From CALSMU01 sp963926405 (lineage in GTDB: Bacteria > Bacteroidota > Bacteroidia > Flavobacteriales_D > Parvicellaceae): 53,301 nucleotides of DNA. The stretch is taken from assembly GCA_963926405.1 (NCBI GenBank), contig CAWUXI010000013.1, forward strand, positions 1 through 53,301, read 5' to 3'. Positions 1 through 7,687 of the stretch are shown here, piece by piece. Each line of letters starts with the position of its first letter. Within the stretch, counting starts at the first letter, position 1. The notes below the pieces were generated by a model. That model saw only the letters and a list, made by a program, of their open reading frames with translations. It made no database searches and was not told the DNA's origin. Position numbers and translations under genes: made by a program.

Positions 1-600
1 TGAAATTGGAGCCAATAAACAAATAAGACCTCCAACAGTCATACCAATTAATAGTGGGGTGTATTGCGATTCATTTTTTGGATGTATTAACCAAAATATC
101 ATATATACCATTATGAAAGTTCCAAAAAATTCGGCTCCAAATGCTTGCCATTCTGATACGCTTTTTATTACTCCGCTAAACCCAGGGTTGGGGAAAAATT
201 CACCAAACATAGAAGCTGTTACTACTGAGTTGGTTTCTCCTCTGACTATATGGTGTGTTAATTCGTATTCGGCAATAAACCCTCCGTAAATCAAGTAGAG
301 AATTCCTGCCGCTGCGAAAGCTCCTGTAAACTGACCTAGTAAGTGATGAGGTAGTTGCTTTAGTTTCATTTTACCGGCAACAAGCATGGCAATTGAAACA
401 GCAGGATTAAGGTGTGCGTTAGAGTAGCTTTTTGCTGAATAAATTGCTAATGTTACTCCTATAATCCATACAAAAGCAACTTGAAAAAGTCCATCGAAAC
501 TTTCAAATAACGTTGCAGACATTACCGATCCGCATCCAAAAAAGACAATGATGAACGTTCCAATGAATTCACCAATAAATTGCAGTAAAGATTTATTCAT
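1..600 (-). CDS. MIP-family aquaglyceroporin, AqpS-like, last gene of the ars operon (partial)
   Basis: The first 200 codons are visible, from the ATG at 600-598 to the window edge, so the 3' end is missing. The translation begins MNKSLLQFIGEFIGTF and has several hydrophobic helices. It carries the first aquaporin signature SNAHLNPAVS (the NPA loop) at about residues 60-69; the second NPA loop would lie off the edge. The ATG is 1 bp after the arsC stop, so the two are co-transcribed. In Sinorhizobium meliloti a MIP channel, AqpS, replaces the ArsB pump in an ars operon and lets arsenite leave the cell down its gradient; the same role is inferred here from context. The family call is strong, the substrate is inferred. 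Confidence 0.85.
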   Translation of the reverse strand, partial: MNKSLLQFIGEFIGTFIIVFFGCGSVMSATLFESFDGLFQVAFVWIIGVTLAIYSAKSYSNAHLNPAVSIAMLVAGKMKLKQLPHHLLGQFTGAFAAAGILYLIYGGFIAEYELTHHIVRGETNSVVTASMFGEFFPNPGFSGVIKSVSEWQAFGAEFFGTFIMVYMIFWLIHPKNESQYTPLLIGMTVGGLICLLAPIS

Positions 601-601
601 T

Positions 602-1030
602 TTAAAAGGTATCTTTTATATAGAGTGAACAAAACAAATCAATTTCATCTCTCGTTTTTCTAAATGAATTCAGAATCTCCTCTTCTGAACCAGAAGCTTT
701 AGCCGGATCGTTGAATGTATGATGTGTATGATCTACTTTTTCTGGGAAAACCGGGCAAGCCTCGATAGCATGATCACAAACGGATATTAAATGTGTGATT
801 CCCGAATTTAAATAAGCATCAACCAAATCAGATGTATGATTGGATAGGTCTATTTGCTTTTCCAACATTACTTTAATAGCAAGTAGGTTTACTCCATGAG
901 TTTCAGTTCCTGCGCTATAAATCCCGACATCTTTGTCTTCCGCTTTTGCATAGTGCTTTAAGAAACCCTCTGCCATTTGGCTTCTGCAACTGTTTCCAGT
1001 GCAGAGAACTAGAATTTTTTGTTTTTTCAT
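602..1030 (-). CDS. arsC: arsenate reductase, LMW-phosphatase (thioredoxin-coupled) type
   Basis: 142 aa, full length for the family. It reduces arsenate to arsenite in the cytosol. The P-loop CTGNSCRS gives C10-X5-R16; the relay cysteines lie in VCDHAIEACP (C85 and C92) and the catalytic Asp is in DPA (D109). This C10/C82/C89-like triad is that of the Staphylococcus pI258-type enzyme, which is recycled by thioredoxin rather than glutaredoxin. The ATG at 1030 is the only sensible start. It lies between arsM (148 bp upstream, with an inverted-repeat element in the gap) and the MIP channel gene (1 bp downstream). Confidence 0.93.
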   Translation of the reverse strand: MKKQKILVLCTGNSCRSQMAEGFLKHYAKAEDKDVGIYSAGTETHGVNLLAIKVMLEKQIDLSNHTSDLVDAYLNSGITHLISVCDHAIEACPVFPEKVDHTHHTFNDPAKASGSEEEILNSFRKTRDEIDLFCSLYIKDTF

Positions 1031-1057
1031 TTTTAAAATTTGTCAAAGAGTAAATTC

Positions 1058-1135
1058 ATTCCTGACGAGCGAAGCGGTGATCAGGAATCTTATATTGGTT
1101 TGTCAAATTCCATTATTAAGATTCCTTGTCTTCGC
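1058..1135. repeat. REP-like nested inverted repeat between arsM and arsC
   Basis: The 148-bp gap between arsM and arsC holds nested dyads. ATTCCTGA (1058-1065) pairs with TCAGGAAT (1081-1088). Alternatively GCGAAG (1069-1074) pairs with CTTCGC (1130-1135), and AGGAATCTT (1083-1091) with AAGATTCCT (1118-1126). The core GAGCGAAGCG (1067-1076) resembles the short dispersed palindromes common in Bacteroidota intergenic DNA. It may fold in the ars mRNA and separate arsM from arsC expression. Function is not known. Confidence 0.55.
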
Positions 1136-1178
1136 TAAAGCTATGTAAGGAGTGAAGAAACACAACTTTTGTCTAGAA

Positions 1179-2009
1179 TCAACAACAGCAATCAGGAGCG
1201 CATGCAGGTTTTTGTCCAAATACAGTAATGCTAAAGACACCAAATTCTTCGTTTTTATAACTCAATAATTCGGCATCAGACAAATAGTTTTTCAAAATCT
1301 CGTCTGGAAGAATGACAGCTTTCTCTTTCTGAACGGATACATTTTCAAATCCTACTTCGTTTATGATGTTAAGGTATGCGTCTTTTTGAATTGCTCCAGA
1401 AACACATCCTGCATACATTTCAGCATCGTTTTTTAATCCCTCAGGTAATTCTCCTTTCAAAACTACATCCGACATGCTAAAGTGACCATCTGCTTTTAAT
1501 ACTCTGAATGTTTCACTAAATGCTTTTGTTTTGTCCGGAACTAAATTCAATACACAATTACTAACCACCACGTCGATTGAGTCACCTCCAATTGGCATTT
1601 GTTCAATGTCACCTTTTCTGAATTCTACATTGTTAAAACCAAGTTTATCCGCATTAATTCTAGCTTTTGTTATCATCTCCTCAGTAAAATCAAGTCCTAG
1701 AACTTTTCCTTTTTCTCCTGTCAATTCTCTTGCTATAAAACAATCATTTCCTGCTCCAGAACCTAAATCCAATACAGTATCTCCTTCTTTTATTTGCGCA
1801 AATTCCGTAGGGATTCCACATCCTAAACTTAAGTCTGCATCTTCGTTGTATCCTTTTAGTTTTGTATAGTCTTCAGAGAATATAGTGTAATCAACTCCAC
1901 AGCTTACCCCAACTCCGCAGCACGATACAGCGTTTTCTTCTTTGGATTGTTTCGCTATTTCAGAATATTTATCTTTTACGGTTTCTTTTAATTCTTCAGG
2001 TGTTTTCAT
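1179..2009 (-). CDS. arsM: arsenite S-adenosylmethionine methyltransferase
   Basis: 276 aa. It methylates As(III) with SAM to mono- and dimethylated (partly volatile) arsenicals. The Rossmann motif I is VLDLGSGAGNDC at about residues 79-90. The arsenic-binding cysteines of the family are present: C64 (SLGCG), C152 (SNCVLNL) and C202 (YAGCVSGA). There is an additional CC at 30-31 and a CCC at the extreme C-terminus, as in many bacterial ArsM. The ATG at 2009 lies 19 bp after the arsR stop, so it is read from the arsR promoter. The C-terminal CCC could chelate As(III); this is inference. Confidence 0.93.
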   Translation of the reverse strand: MKTPEELKETVKDKYSEIAKQSKEENAVSCCGVGVSCGVDYTIFSEDYTKLKGYNEDADLSLGCGIPTEFAQIKEGDTVLDLGSGAGNDCFIARELTGEKGKVLGLDFTEEMITKARINADKLGFNNVEFRKGDIEQMPIGGDSIDVVVSNCVLNLVPDKTKAFSETFRVLKADGHFSMSDVVLKGELPEGLKNDAEMYAGCVSGAIQKDAYLNIINEVGFENVSVQKEKAVILPDEILKNYLSDAELLSYKNEEFGVFSITVFGQKPACAPDCCC

Positions 2010-2028
2010 AATGCTCTATTTTTTATGT

Positions 2029-2355
2029 TTAGCAACAGCTAATATCTTGTTTTTGGTCAAAAAATTGAAACAACAAATCTTTGACAATCTCCCATTTAGT
2101 ATTGTCTATGCAGTAGCAAACTTTTCTTCCGTCAATATCACCTTTTATTAGTCCTGCTTGTTTTAGCTCTTTTAAATGTTGTGAAACGGTAGCTTGTGCT
2201 AATCCAATTTCATCAACTATGTCTCCACAAACGCAAGCATTTTTTTGAAGCAAATACTGAAGTATTGCAATTCGTGCAGGGTGACCAATTGCTTTTGCTA
2301 TTGAAGCAATCTCATTTTGATCTTGTGTAAATATGTCTGATTTAGTTGCTCCCAT
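2029..2355 (-). CDS. arsR: ArsR/SmtB-family arsenic-responsive repressor
   Basis: 108 aa, typical size. It has a winged-helix DNA-binding domain with recognition helix LAQATVSQHLKELKQAGL (about residues 52-69). Candidate As(III) thiolates are C41 and C43 (ACVCGD), C80/C82 (VCYC) and a terminal CC at 107-108. It is the first gene of arsR-arsM-arsC-MIP, so it should repress its own operon from the dyad just upstream of its ATG (2361-2376). The inducer is assigned mainly from the neighbours; the cysteine pattern fits As/Sb. Confidence 0.9.
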   Translation of the reverse strand: MGATKSDIFTQDQNEIASIAKAIGHPARIAILQYLLQKNACVCGDIVDEIGLAQATVSQHLKELKQAGLIKGDIDGRKVCYCIDNTKWEIVKDLLFQFFDQKQDISCC

Positions 2356-2360
2356 AGTTC

Positions 2361-2376
2361 ATTGCAATATTACGAT
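2361..2376. promoter_or_regulatory. candidate ArsR operator upstream of arsR
   Basis: ATTGCAATATTACGAT is an imperfect palindrome (12 of 16 positions symmetric) ending 6 bp from the arsR ATG. A weak -7 like element (TATTTTGC on the minus strand, about 2392-2399) lies just upstream, so bound ArsR would cover the transcription start. No other dyad of this strength is seen in the 77-bp gap. Confidence 0.45.
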
Positions 2377-2432
2377 TAATAATTTACTATCGCAAAATAC
2401 CGATGAGTTTTTTTTTAAAACCTATGAGTTGT

Positions 2433-3299
2433 TTATCGAAGAACTTCTTGAACGTTGGCTCTTATCTTTTTGGATAAATCGCATGTTGGTAAGTCGTTTG
2501 CGTCTTTTCCGAATGGATCTTCAATTTCTTCGGCTAATACTTCCATACTGACGAGAACGTAAAATATGAAAATTGAGATTGCTGGGGTATAGTATCCAAA
2601 ACCACTTACAAAGCCAAGGGGAAGTGTAATAACGTAGAGAAAGATAAATTTCTTTAAGAATAAACTGTATGAATAAGGGATGGGGGTGTTTCTTATCCTT
2701 TCACATGCTCCAATTATGTCAGAGAAGGTTTTGAGGTTGTTGTCAATAGATAGAAATTCTTCTTCTGAAATTTTCTTTTCTTTTTTTAGATTGTGTAGTT
2801 TTTTATACATTGAATAAGCAATAAAATTGGGTTTGTGTTCCATGAGTTCTATTTCTACTTTTTCAGTATCTGTTAATTCAAGTTCCTCTAGAATTACCTT
2901 TCCTCTTAAGTGCTCTTTCATTGAGAATGCGTAATTCGGAATCATTCTAGAGAAATAAAACCGGTCTTCTTTGTTTTCAATCATGGAGCTTATCTTAATA
3001 GCTAAGTTTCTTGAATTGTTAACGAGTTCTCCCCATTTTTTCCTTCCTTCCCACCATCTGTCATAAGCTGTATTTGTTCTAAAAACTAATAAAAGAGACA
3101 GTACAAAACCAACTAAGGAGTATACAGCTATCATGTCCTTTAAAACACTTGTGTCATCCATAAATTCAATTTCGACATAGGTGATTCCAGCAGAAAAGAG
3201 GCCTATTATAATAAGTTCTTTCCACAGGATATAGATAGTGTCACTTTTTGGAAAGTGAAAAATATGTTTAAACCAGAGTTTTGGGTTGTAATTTATCAT
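2433..3299 (-). CDS. bestrophin-like (UPF0187) anion channel family protein
   Basis: 288 aa, full length for bacterial bestrophin homologues. It has hydrophobic segments near residues 26-42, 57-75, 215-235 and 238-255. The family signature is visible: RTNTAYDRWWEGRKKWG (about 73-89) and the late acidic stretch EEIEDPFGKDANDLP. Bacterial relatives form pentameric channels in the inner membrane. The ATG at 3299 fits the conserved N-terminus. It lies 77 bp upstream of arsR on the same strand, but the arsR operator in the gap suggests separate control. The ion transported is not decidable here. Confidence 0.85.
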   Translation of the reverse strand: MINYNPKLWFKHIFHFPKSDTIYILWKELIIIGLFSAGITYVEIEFMDDTSVLKDMIAVYSLVGFVLSLLLVFRTNTAYDRWWEGRKKWGELVNNSRNLAIKISSMIENKEDRFYFSRMIPNYAFSMKEHLRGKVILEELELTDTEKVEIELMEHKPNFIAYSMYKKLHNLKKEKKISEEEFLSIDNNLKTFSDIIGACERIRNTPIPYSYSLFLKKFIFLYVITLPLGFVSGFGYYTPAISIFIFYVLVSMEVLAEEIEDPFGKDANDLPTCDLSKKIRANVQEVLR

Positions 3300-3346
3300 A
3301 TGTAAATGGTATTAGTTTAATAATGATGTTTATTCAGCGAATTTAA

Positions 3347-3354
3347 TAATTTTG
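3347..3354 (+). promoter_or_regulatory. candidate -7 element (TAATTTTG) for the histidine kinase
   Basis: An exact match to the Bacteroidota -7 consensus TAnnTTTG, 27 bp before the ATG at 3382. No clear TTG is seen at -33. Because it overlaps an in-frame TTG at 3352, it argues for the ATG at 3382 as the real start. Confidence 0.4.
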
Positions 3355-3381
3355 CATGCAAAGCATGTAAAAACTTTCTCT

Positions 3382-4428
3382 ATGTTGATTAAAACACCTC
3401 GGCAATTTTCCATTTTGTCAGCATTTATTATATCTCTTCTTTCAGTTGTGATTGTGGAGCTGATGTTGTGTTTTTCTGATGTCAAAATAAATCAGCGTTA
3501 TGTCATAATAATGTTCTTTTTTTTATTAATGGCTGCCTACTGGGTACTCTATTATTTATTGGAGAAGCTGATTACTCAAAAAATAAGATTATTGTATCGG
3601 ACTATCCATAATTTTAAAATAAACAGGAGTGATTTTCCACTAAAGATGAATGAGGATGTCTTGGGTAAAACGCAGAAAGAAGTATTGGGTTGGGTTGAGA
3701 AGAGTAGGGAGGAAATTGAAAAATTAAGGCTTCAGGAAGAGTTTAGAAGAGAGTTTTTGGGTAACTTATCGCATGAATTGAAAACGCCAATATTTAGTAT
3801 CCAAGGTTATATATTAACATTGTTGGAAGGTGGTTTGGAAGATGAAAAGATAAACCGCGCCTTTTTAGAAAGGGCATCTAAAGGGGTTGACAGGATGACT
3901 GGAATAATTCAAGACTTGGATCTAATAACAAAGATAGAGTCTGAGGAGTTGAAGTTGAATGCTACTGCAGTTAATGTTGTTGATTTAGCCAAGGAGATTG
4001 TTGAAAGTTTGGAGATTAAAGCTAAGAAAAGAAATGTGAGATTGAGTTTAGATTATAAGCGTGTAGGTTCTCAAGAAATTAATGTTCTATGTGATAAGGA
4101 TAAAATAGGACAAGTGCTTGGAAATTTAATCAATAATTCGATTAATTATGGAGTTGAGAATGGGCGAACGGAGGTAAGGTTTTTTGATCTAGAGGATAAC
4201 ATATTGATTGAGGTTTCTGATGACGGGATAGGGATAAAAGAGAAGCATTTACCAAGGTTATTTGAGCGTTTTTATCGGGTGGATAAAAGCCGTGCACGAA
4301 ATGAAGGTGGAACGGGTTTAGGCCTGGCTATTGTTAAGCATTTGGTAGAGGCTCATGGACAAACTATATCTGTTAGAAGCACAGAAGGTAAAGGTTCTAC
4401 TTTTTCTTTTACGTTAAAAAAGTTGTAA
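3382..4428 (+). CDS. PhoR-like sensor histidine kinase (orphan)
   Basis: 348 aa from the ATG at 3382; the frame is open from a TTG at 3352, but that codon lies inside the putative -7 element. Two membrane helices (about residues 9-31 and 39-59) enclose a very short periplasmic loop. They are followed by HisKA with phospho-acceptor H131 (NLSHELKTPIFS), an N box (LGNLINNSINYG), a G1 box (VSDDGIGI), an F box (LFERFYRVDKSRA) and a G2 box (GGTGLGLAIVKH). There is no PAS domain and no response regulator next door, so its partner is encoded elsewhere. It converges on the glycosyltransferase gene with a 14-bp gap. Confidence 0.88.
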   Translation: MLIKTPRQFSILSAFIISLLSVVIVELMLCFSDVKINQRYVIIMFFFLLMAAYWVLYYLLEKLITQKIRLLYRTIHNFKINRSDFPLKMNEDVLGKTQKEVLGWVEKSREEIEKLRLQEEFRREFLGNLSHELKTPIFSIQGYILTLLEGGLEDEKINRAFLERASKGVDRMTGIIQDLDLITKIESEELKLNATAVNVVDLAKEIVESLEIKAKKRNVRLSLDYKRVGSQEINVLCDKDKIGQVLGNLINNSINYGVENGRTEVRFFDLEDNILIEVSDDGIGIKEKHLPRLFERFYRVDKSRARNEGGTGLGLAIVKHLVEAHGQTISVRSTEGKGSTFSFTLKKL

Positions 4429-4442
4429 TCCGTTTTTGGAAT

Positions 4443-5471
4443 TTACCACTTCAGGTTTTTTAGGTTTGTTTTGATTTCTGGAATAGTATTGTATTCCAAT
4501 TTGCTGCTAAATTTTAAATTGCTTTGTGTGCTCCATCCGTTTTCTTTTCCATGCATCTTTGCAAGATATTCTTGTTCTGTTTGTCCCGGTGTAGGTATGA
4601 AATGAGCAGGTTTTTGTAAGGTGGATAGATCCATGATCGTAGAGTATCCCGGTCGGCAAATTATTTTTTTTGAACGACAAATTAGTTTGAAAAATTCAGT
4701 TGAGTTCAGGTGAGAAAAGTAGTGTATGTTCTCTATTGATTCTTGTTTTTGAGAGCCAGGCTTTCCAGCAACGATAGCGCATTTATTTTTATTTAGTTTT
4801 TTAAATTCATTTATAATGATTCTTTCGAATTCACCTCTCTGTGGTTCTGGTCCAGAGATTATTGCTAGATAGTCGATGTCTTCATTTTCTGAGGATGCTT
4901 TTTGGTTAAATCTGGATAGTGGTCCAATATAGGAGCAATTGTCATGCAGGTTTCCATGGCTTAATTCCTCGCTCAGGTTGATTTTTCCTTCCGAGTCGGG
5001 AATCCAGCAATGCGTAAAACGATTGATGTATTTTCCATGTATTTTATGTAGTTGGGTTTTAATTAAGTTTGGCCCTTGAATATTGATTTGATGTGTGATG
5101 TAGATGCAAGGTATTTTTTGTGAGTACAGTCCAAGTCTATTGTCAGAGATGACAAAATCAAATTTATGCTTGTCAATTAGTATTTGTAATTCGTTGCGCT
5201 CTGCTCTTATTCGTTTTAAAATTTTTGGAGATTCTAGTAGCATTTTCACTGCCATATTTCCTCCTTTAGTGTAGTGTATGTTATAGCCCTCGAATTGAAT
5301 ATAATGTCCAAAGTCTAATTCTTGTTCCAAAAGAATTTTTTGCTCGTCATTTACGCCAAAATAAATTTTGTGCCCTCTGTTGTTTAGTTCTTTTGCGATA
5401 GGAATGCATCTTGTGGTATGGCCTAGTCCCCAGTCTAAAGGGCTGATGAATATGTTCTTTGGGTTGTCCAG
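4443..5471 (-). CDS. GT-B glycosyltransferase, probably using a non-ATG start
   Basis: About 342 aa. An in-frame TTG at 5330 would give only 295 aa, but the frame continues upstream and encodes IFISPLDWGLGHTTRCIPI, the typical N-terminal nucleotide-sugar transferase motif of this family, followed by NNRGHKIYFG. No ATG, GTG or TTG exists between this motif and the upstream in-frame stop at 5487-5489. The best start is CTG at 5471, 5 bp after the engB stop; ATC at 5477 is an alternative. The C-terminal donor-site part is also visible (GPEPQRGEFE, CRPGYSTIMDLSTLQKPAHFIPTPGQTEQEY), resembling MurG/UGT folds. Acceptor unknown. It is the third gene after the hydrolase and engB. Confidence 0.72.
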   Translation of the reverse strand: MDNPKNIFISPLDWGLGHTTRCIPIAKELNNRGHKIYFGVNDEQKILLEQELDFGHYIQFEGYNIHYTKGGNMAVKMLLESPKILKRIRAERNELQILIDKHKFDFVISDNRLGLYSQKIPCIYITHQINIQGPNLIKTQLHKIHGKYINRFTHCWIPDSEGKINLSEELSHGNLHDNCSYIGPLSRFNQKASSENEDIDYLAIISGPEPQRGEFERIIINEFKKLNKNKCAIVAGKPGSQKQESIENIHYFSHLNSTEFFKLICRSKKIICRPGYSTIMDLSTLQKPAHFIPTPGQTEQEYLAKMHGKENGWSTQSNLKFSSKLEYNTIPEIKTNLKNLKW

Positions 5472-5476
5472 ATTGA

Positions 5477-6082
5477 TTAATCTATTTTAAAATAGGGATT
5501 GGTTGCTTCAATGAATTTAAGTACTGATTCTTGTCCGAATTTTGAGCTGGAAGAAGTTATGAATATTTGCGGAAGCTCATGCCATGTTTTGAGCATTTCT
5601 TTTTTGTAATGTGTAAGATTTTTGTTTAATTCTCTGCTGGTAAGTTTGTCCATTTTAGTGAAGCACATTACAAAAGGAACGTCTTTGTTTCCGCAGTATT
5701 CCATAAAGTCGGTGTCAATTTTTTGAGGCGGAAGGCGGGAGTCAATAAGTACAAATACGCACATAAGGTTTTCTCTTCCTCTCAGATATTCAAGCGTGAA
5801 ATTATTGAACTTGTTTCTTTGCTTTAAAGAAACTTTAGCGAATCCATATCCTGGTAAATCTGCAACGTACCATTCGTCATTAATAATGAAATGGTTGATT
5901 AATGTTGTTTTTCCGGGTCGTCCAGATACTTTAGCGAGCTCCTTTCTGTCTAAGAGCATATTGATTAAAGATGATTTGCCAACATTTGATCTTCCTATAA
6001 AAGCATATTCTGGTAAGTTGGCATCTGGGCCTTTTCGCCAATTCGTGTTACTGATAACGAATTTGGAGGTTTTTATTTTCAT
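5477..6082 (-). CDS. engB: ribosome-biogenesis GTP-binding protein EngB (YsxC/YihA)
   Basis: 201 aa, typical size. A single TrmE-Era-EngA-EngB type GTPase domain: G1 GRSNVGKSS (about residues 30-38), G2 GRPGKTTLINHF, G3 DLPGYGF, G4 TKMDK and G5 SSS. It acts in assembly of the large ribosomal subunit. It lies 15 bp after the hydrolase stop and directly before the glycosyltransferase, so the three form one minus-strand unit. Confidence 0.95.
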   Translation of the reverse strand: MKIKTSKFVISNTNWRKGPDANLPEYAFIGRSNVGKSSLINMLLDRKELAKVSGRPGKTTLINHFIINDEWYVADLPGYGFAKVSLKQRNKFNNFTLEYLRGRENLMCVFVLIDSRLPPQKIDTDFMEYCGNKDVPFVMCFTKMDKLTSRELNKNLTHYKKEMLKTWHELPQIFITSSSSKFGQESVLKFIEATNPYFKID

Positions 6083-6097
6083 AATGCTAAAGTATGC

Positions 6098-6856
6098 TTA
6101 CGGGTTTTTGTCTAGCCATTCTTTTAGAATTCTATTGAACTCTTGGGGGTGCTCCATCATAGGTGCGTGACCACATTTGTCAATCCAAAATAGCTCTGAA
6201 TTTTCAATAAGTTTGTTAAAGTCTTTCGCTACTTCGGGCGGGGTGATTGTGTCATTTCTTCCCCATATTAGGCAGGTAGGCATTTTAAAACTTGGAAGGT
6301 TCTTTTCCATGTTGTGTCGAATAGCAGATTTTGCAATAGCTAGTATTCGAATCACTTTATCTCTGTTGTTCACGGCTTCGTGACATTCATCGACCAATTC
6401 GTCGGTAGTCATTTCTGGATCGTAAAAAGTTAAGGAGATTTTATCTCTTAAATAGTTTTTGTCTTCTCTTCGTGGGAAAGAACCGCCAAAGGCATTTTCA
6501 TAAAGTCCAGAACTTGCAGTAAGTATCAGTTTGTCAACTTTGTCTGGGTTGTTGTCAGCGTAGACTAATCCAACATGTCCTCCTAGTGAATTTCCAAGTA
6601 AAATTACTTTGTCAAATTCCATATGTTCTATAAAGTCTTCTAAAAATCGAGATATGTTTTTTACGTTGGTTTTTAATAAAGGTAATTCATAAATAGGGAG
6701 CATCGGAATAACAACTTGGTATTCATTTGAGAACCCATCAATTACGTCTTGAAAGTTGCTTAAGGCTCCGAATAGTCCATGCAGCAGGACAAGTGGTTTT
6801 CCTTCTCCAACTTTTACATACCTAAATTTCCCTTCTTCGATTAAATCTAAACTCAT
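6098..6856 (-). CDS. alpha/beta-hydrolase fold protein
   Basis: 252 aa from the ATG at 6856. A TTG at 6883 would add 9 residues but sits inside the best -7 promoter element (6881-6888), so the ATG is preferred. Oxyanion motif LLHGLFGALSNF is near residue 24, nucleophile elbow GNSLGGHVG (Ser) near 87, acid in WGRNDTITPP and catalytic His in CGHAPMMEHP. There is no signal peptide, so it is cytosolic. It belongs to the broad MhpC/BioH-like superfamily and the substrate cannot be told. Similar hydrolases are often found just upstream of engB in Bacteroidota, and it heads this operon. Confidence 0.85.
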   Translation of the reverse strand: MSLDLIEEGKFRYVKVGEGKPLVLLHGLFGALSNFQDVIDGFSNEYQVVIPMLPIYELPLLKTNVKNISRFLEDFIEHMEFDKVILLGNSLGGHVGLVYADNNPDKVDKLILTASSGLYENAFGGSFPRREDKNYLRDKISLTFYDPEMTTDELVDECHEAVNNRDKVIRILAIAKSAIRHNMEKNLPSFKMPTCLIWGRNDTITPPEVAKDFNKLIENSELFWIDKCGHAPMMEHPQEFNRILKEWLDKNP

Positions 6857-6880
6857 GCGGTTTTGTTTTTTACTTATTCT

Positions 6881-6888
6881 CAAAAATA
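6881..6888 (-). promoter_or_regulatory. candidate -7 element for the hydrolase-engB-glycosyltransferase unit
   Basis: Read on the minus strand, TATTTTTG matches TAnnTTTG exactly and would start transcription about 20 bp before the ATG at 6856. The -33 TTG is not clear. Confidence 0.4.
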
Positions 6889-7033
6889 CTCCTTTTTTTA
6901 TTAAAAAAGCTTGAGAAAATATAATTGCATCAAAAACAGATTGTTGAAAAACACCTGGAAGTAATCATTTATAATGAAGTTCAGTAATAGTGGTATTTCA
7001 GTTGTTTTTTAACATTAAGTTGTTAACACTATC

Positions 7034-7048
7034 CCCACAATTTACCAC
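7034..7048 (-). promoter_or_regulatory. second, reverse-oriented MraZ-like box
   Basis: On the minus strand this reads GTGGTAAATTGTGGG: GTGGT and GTGGG with the same 10-bp periodicity as the direct box at 7163-7177. One base differs from the ideal repeat. It lies upstream of the dcw promoter. It could be a further MraZ site or chance. Confidence 0.35.
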
Positions 7049-7100
7049 CCATAATAATTAGGCTTAATTATGTTCTTAGGCTTTATTAATGGGGATTATT

Positions 7101-7130
7101 TTGATATGTGATGAAACTAAAATATATTTG
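7101..7130 (+). promoter_or_regulatory. dcw cluster promoter
   Basis: TTG at 7101-7103, 19 bp, then TATATTTG at 7123-7130: an exact match to the Bacteroidota -33/-7 consensus. Transcription would start near 7136, leaving a leader of about 90 nt that contains the MraZ box. No comparably good promoter was noticed inside the cluster. Confidence 0.65.
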
Positions 7131-7162
7131 TTCCGTTGAAAGTTATTCACAATTAAAATTTA

Positions 7163-7177
7163 GTGGGTAAAAGTGGG
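7163..7177 (+). promoter_or_regulatory. MraZ-binding direct repeats (GTGGG-N5-GTGGG)
   Basis: AGTGGGTAAA occurs twice in perfect tandem (7162-7171, 7172-7181), so the GTGGG cores at 7163 and 7173 are exactly 10 bp apart. MraZ in other bacteria binds tandem TGGG-type repeats with this spacing upstream of its own gene. The site is downstream of the proposed start point, so MraZ would act as a roadblock or leader-bound repressor. Confidence 0.7.
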
Positions 7178-7225
7178 TAAATTATCGATAGATTTACGCC
7201 TTAATACAATACGGGAAGGAACAAA

Positions 7226-7687
7226 ATGAACGGATTCATTGGAGAATATCACTGTAAACTAGATGCAAAAGGAAGGCTATTGCTGCCTTCTGATATGCGC
7301 AAGCAGTTGTCTCCGGAGGATCAAGAGAATTTTGTTATATCGCGTGGAGTGGACGATTGTCTTTCTGTTTATCCAATGAGCGAATGGGTTCGTGTGTTGG
7401 ATAAGTTGCGAGAGCTTAACCGTTTTAAGGCGAAGGATCGAAAATTTGCTCGTATGTTTCAAAAAGGCGCTACCAAAGTGTCTGTCGATTCTAACGGGAG
7501 AGTTTTACTACCGAAAAGTCTGTTAGGTTGGGCTAGCATTAAGAAAGAGATTGTCATGGTTGCGAATGTCGACTTGTGGGAGGTCTGGGATGAAAAACGC
7601 TATGAAGCGTTGATGTCTGAAGATTGGACCGAGTTCGAGCAGTTAGCGGCTGATGTAATGGGCGACTCTGATGTTAGTGGAGAATAA
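7226..7687 (+). CDS. mraZ: transcriptional regulator MraZ
   Basis: 153 aa, normal size. It has two AbrB/SpoVT-like swapped-hairpin halves (about residues 5-50 and 80-125), each with the family motif: LDAKGRLLLPSDMR near residue 13 and VDSNGRVLLPKSLL near 88. It forms a DNA-binding ring that controls the dcw operon; its likely target repeats are 49-64 bp upstream. The ATG at 7226 follows an AAGGAA stretch. The 3' end overlaps rsmH by 17 bp. Confidence 0.96.
   Translation: MNGFIGEYHCKLDAKGRLLLPSDMRKQLSPEDQENFVISRGVDDCLSVYPMSEWVRVLDKLRELNRFKAKDRKFARMFQKGATKVSVDSNGRVLLPKSLLGWASIKKEIVMVANVDLWEVWDEKRYEALMSEDWTEFEQLAADVMGDSDVSGE

Larger units (their letters stand above)
6857..7225. other. divergent regulatory region between the hydrolase operon and the dcw cluster
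   Basis: 369 bp without a gene. It contains the minus-strand -7 element for the hydrolase (6881-6888), the dcw promoter (7101-7130), two MraZ-type boxes (7034-7048 reversed, 7163-7177 direct) and the ribosome-binding stretch GGGAAGGAAC just before mraZ. The stretch 6900-7030 is AT-rich; I see no ORF, RNA gene or terminator in it. Confidence 0.7.

Noticed and set aside
59..289. 76-aa plus-strand frame at the left edge
   Set aside because: It is antisense to the MIP channel gene, whose minus-strand frame is open for 200 codons with clear NPA and helix patterns.
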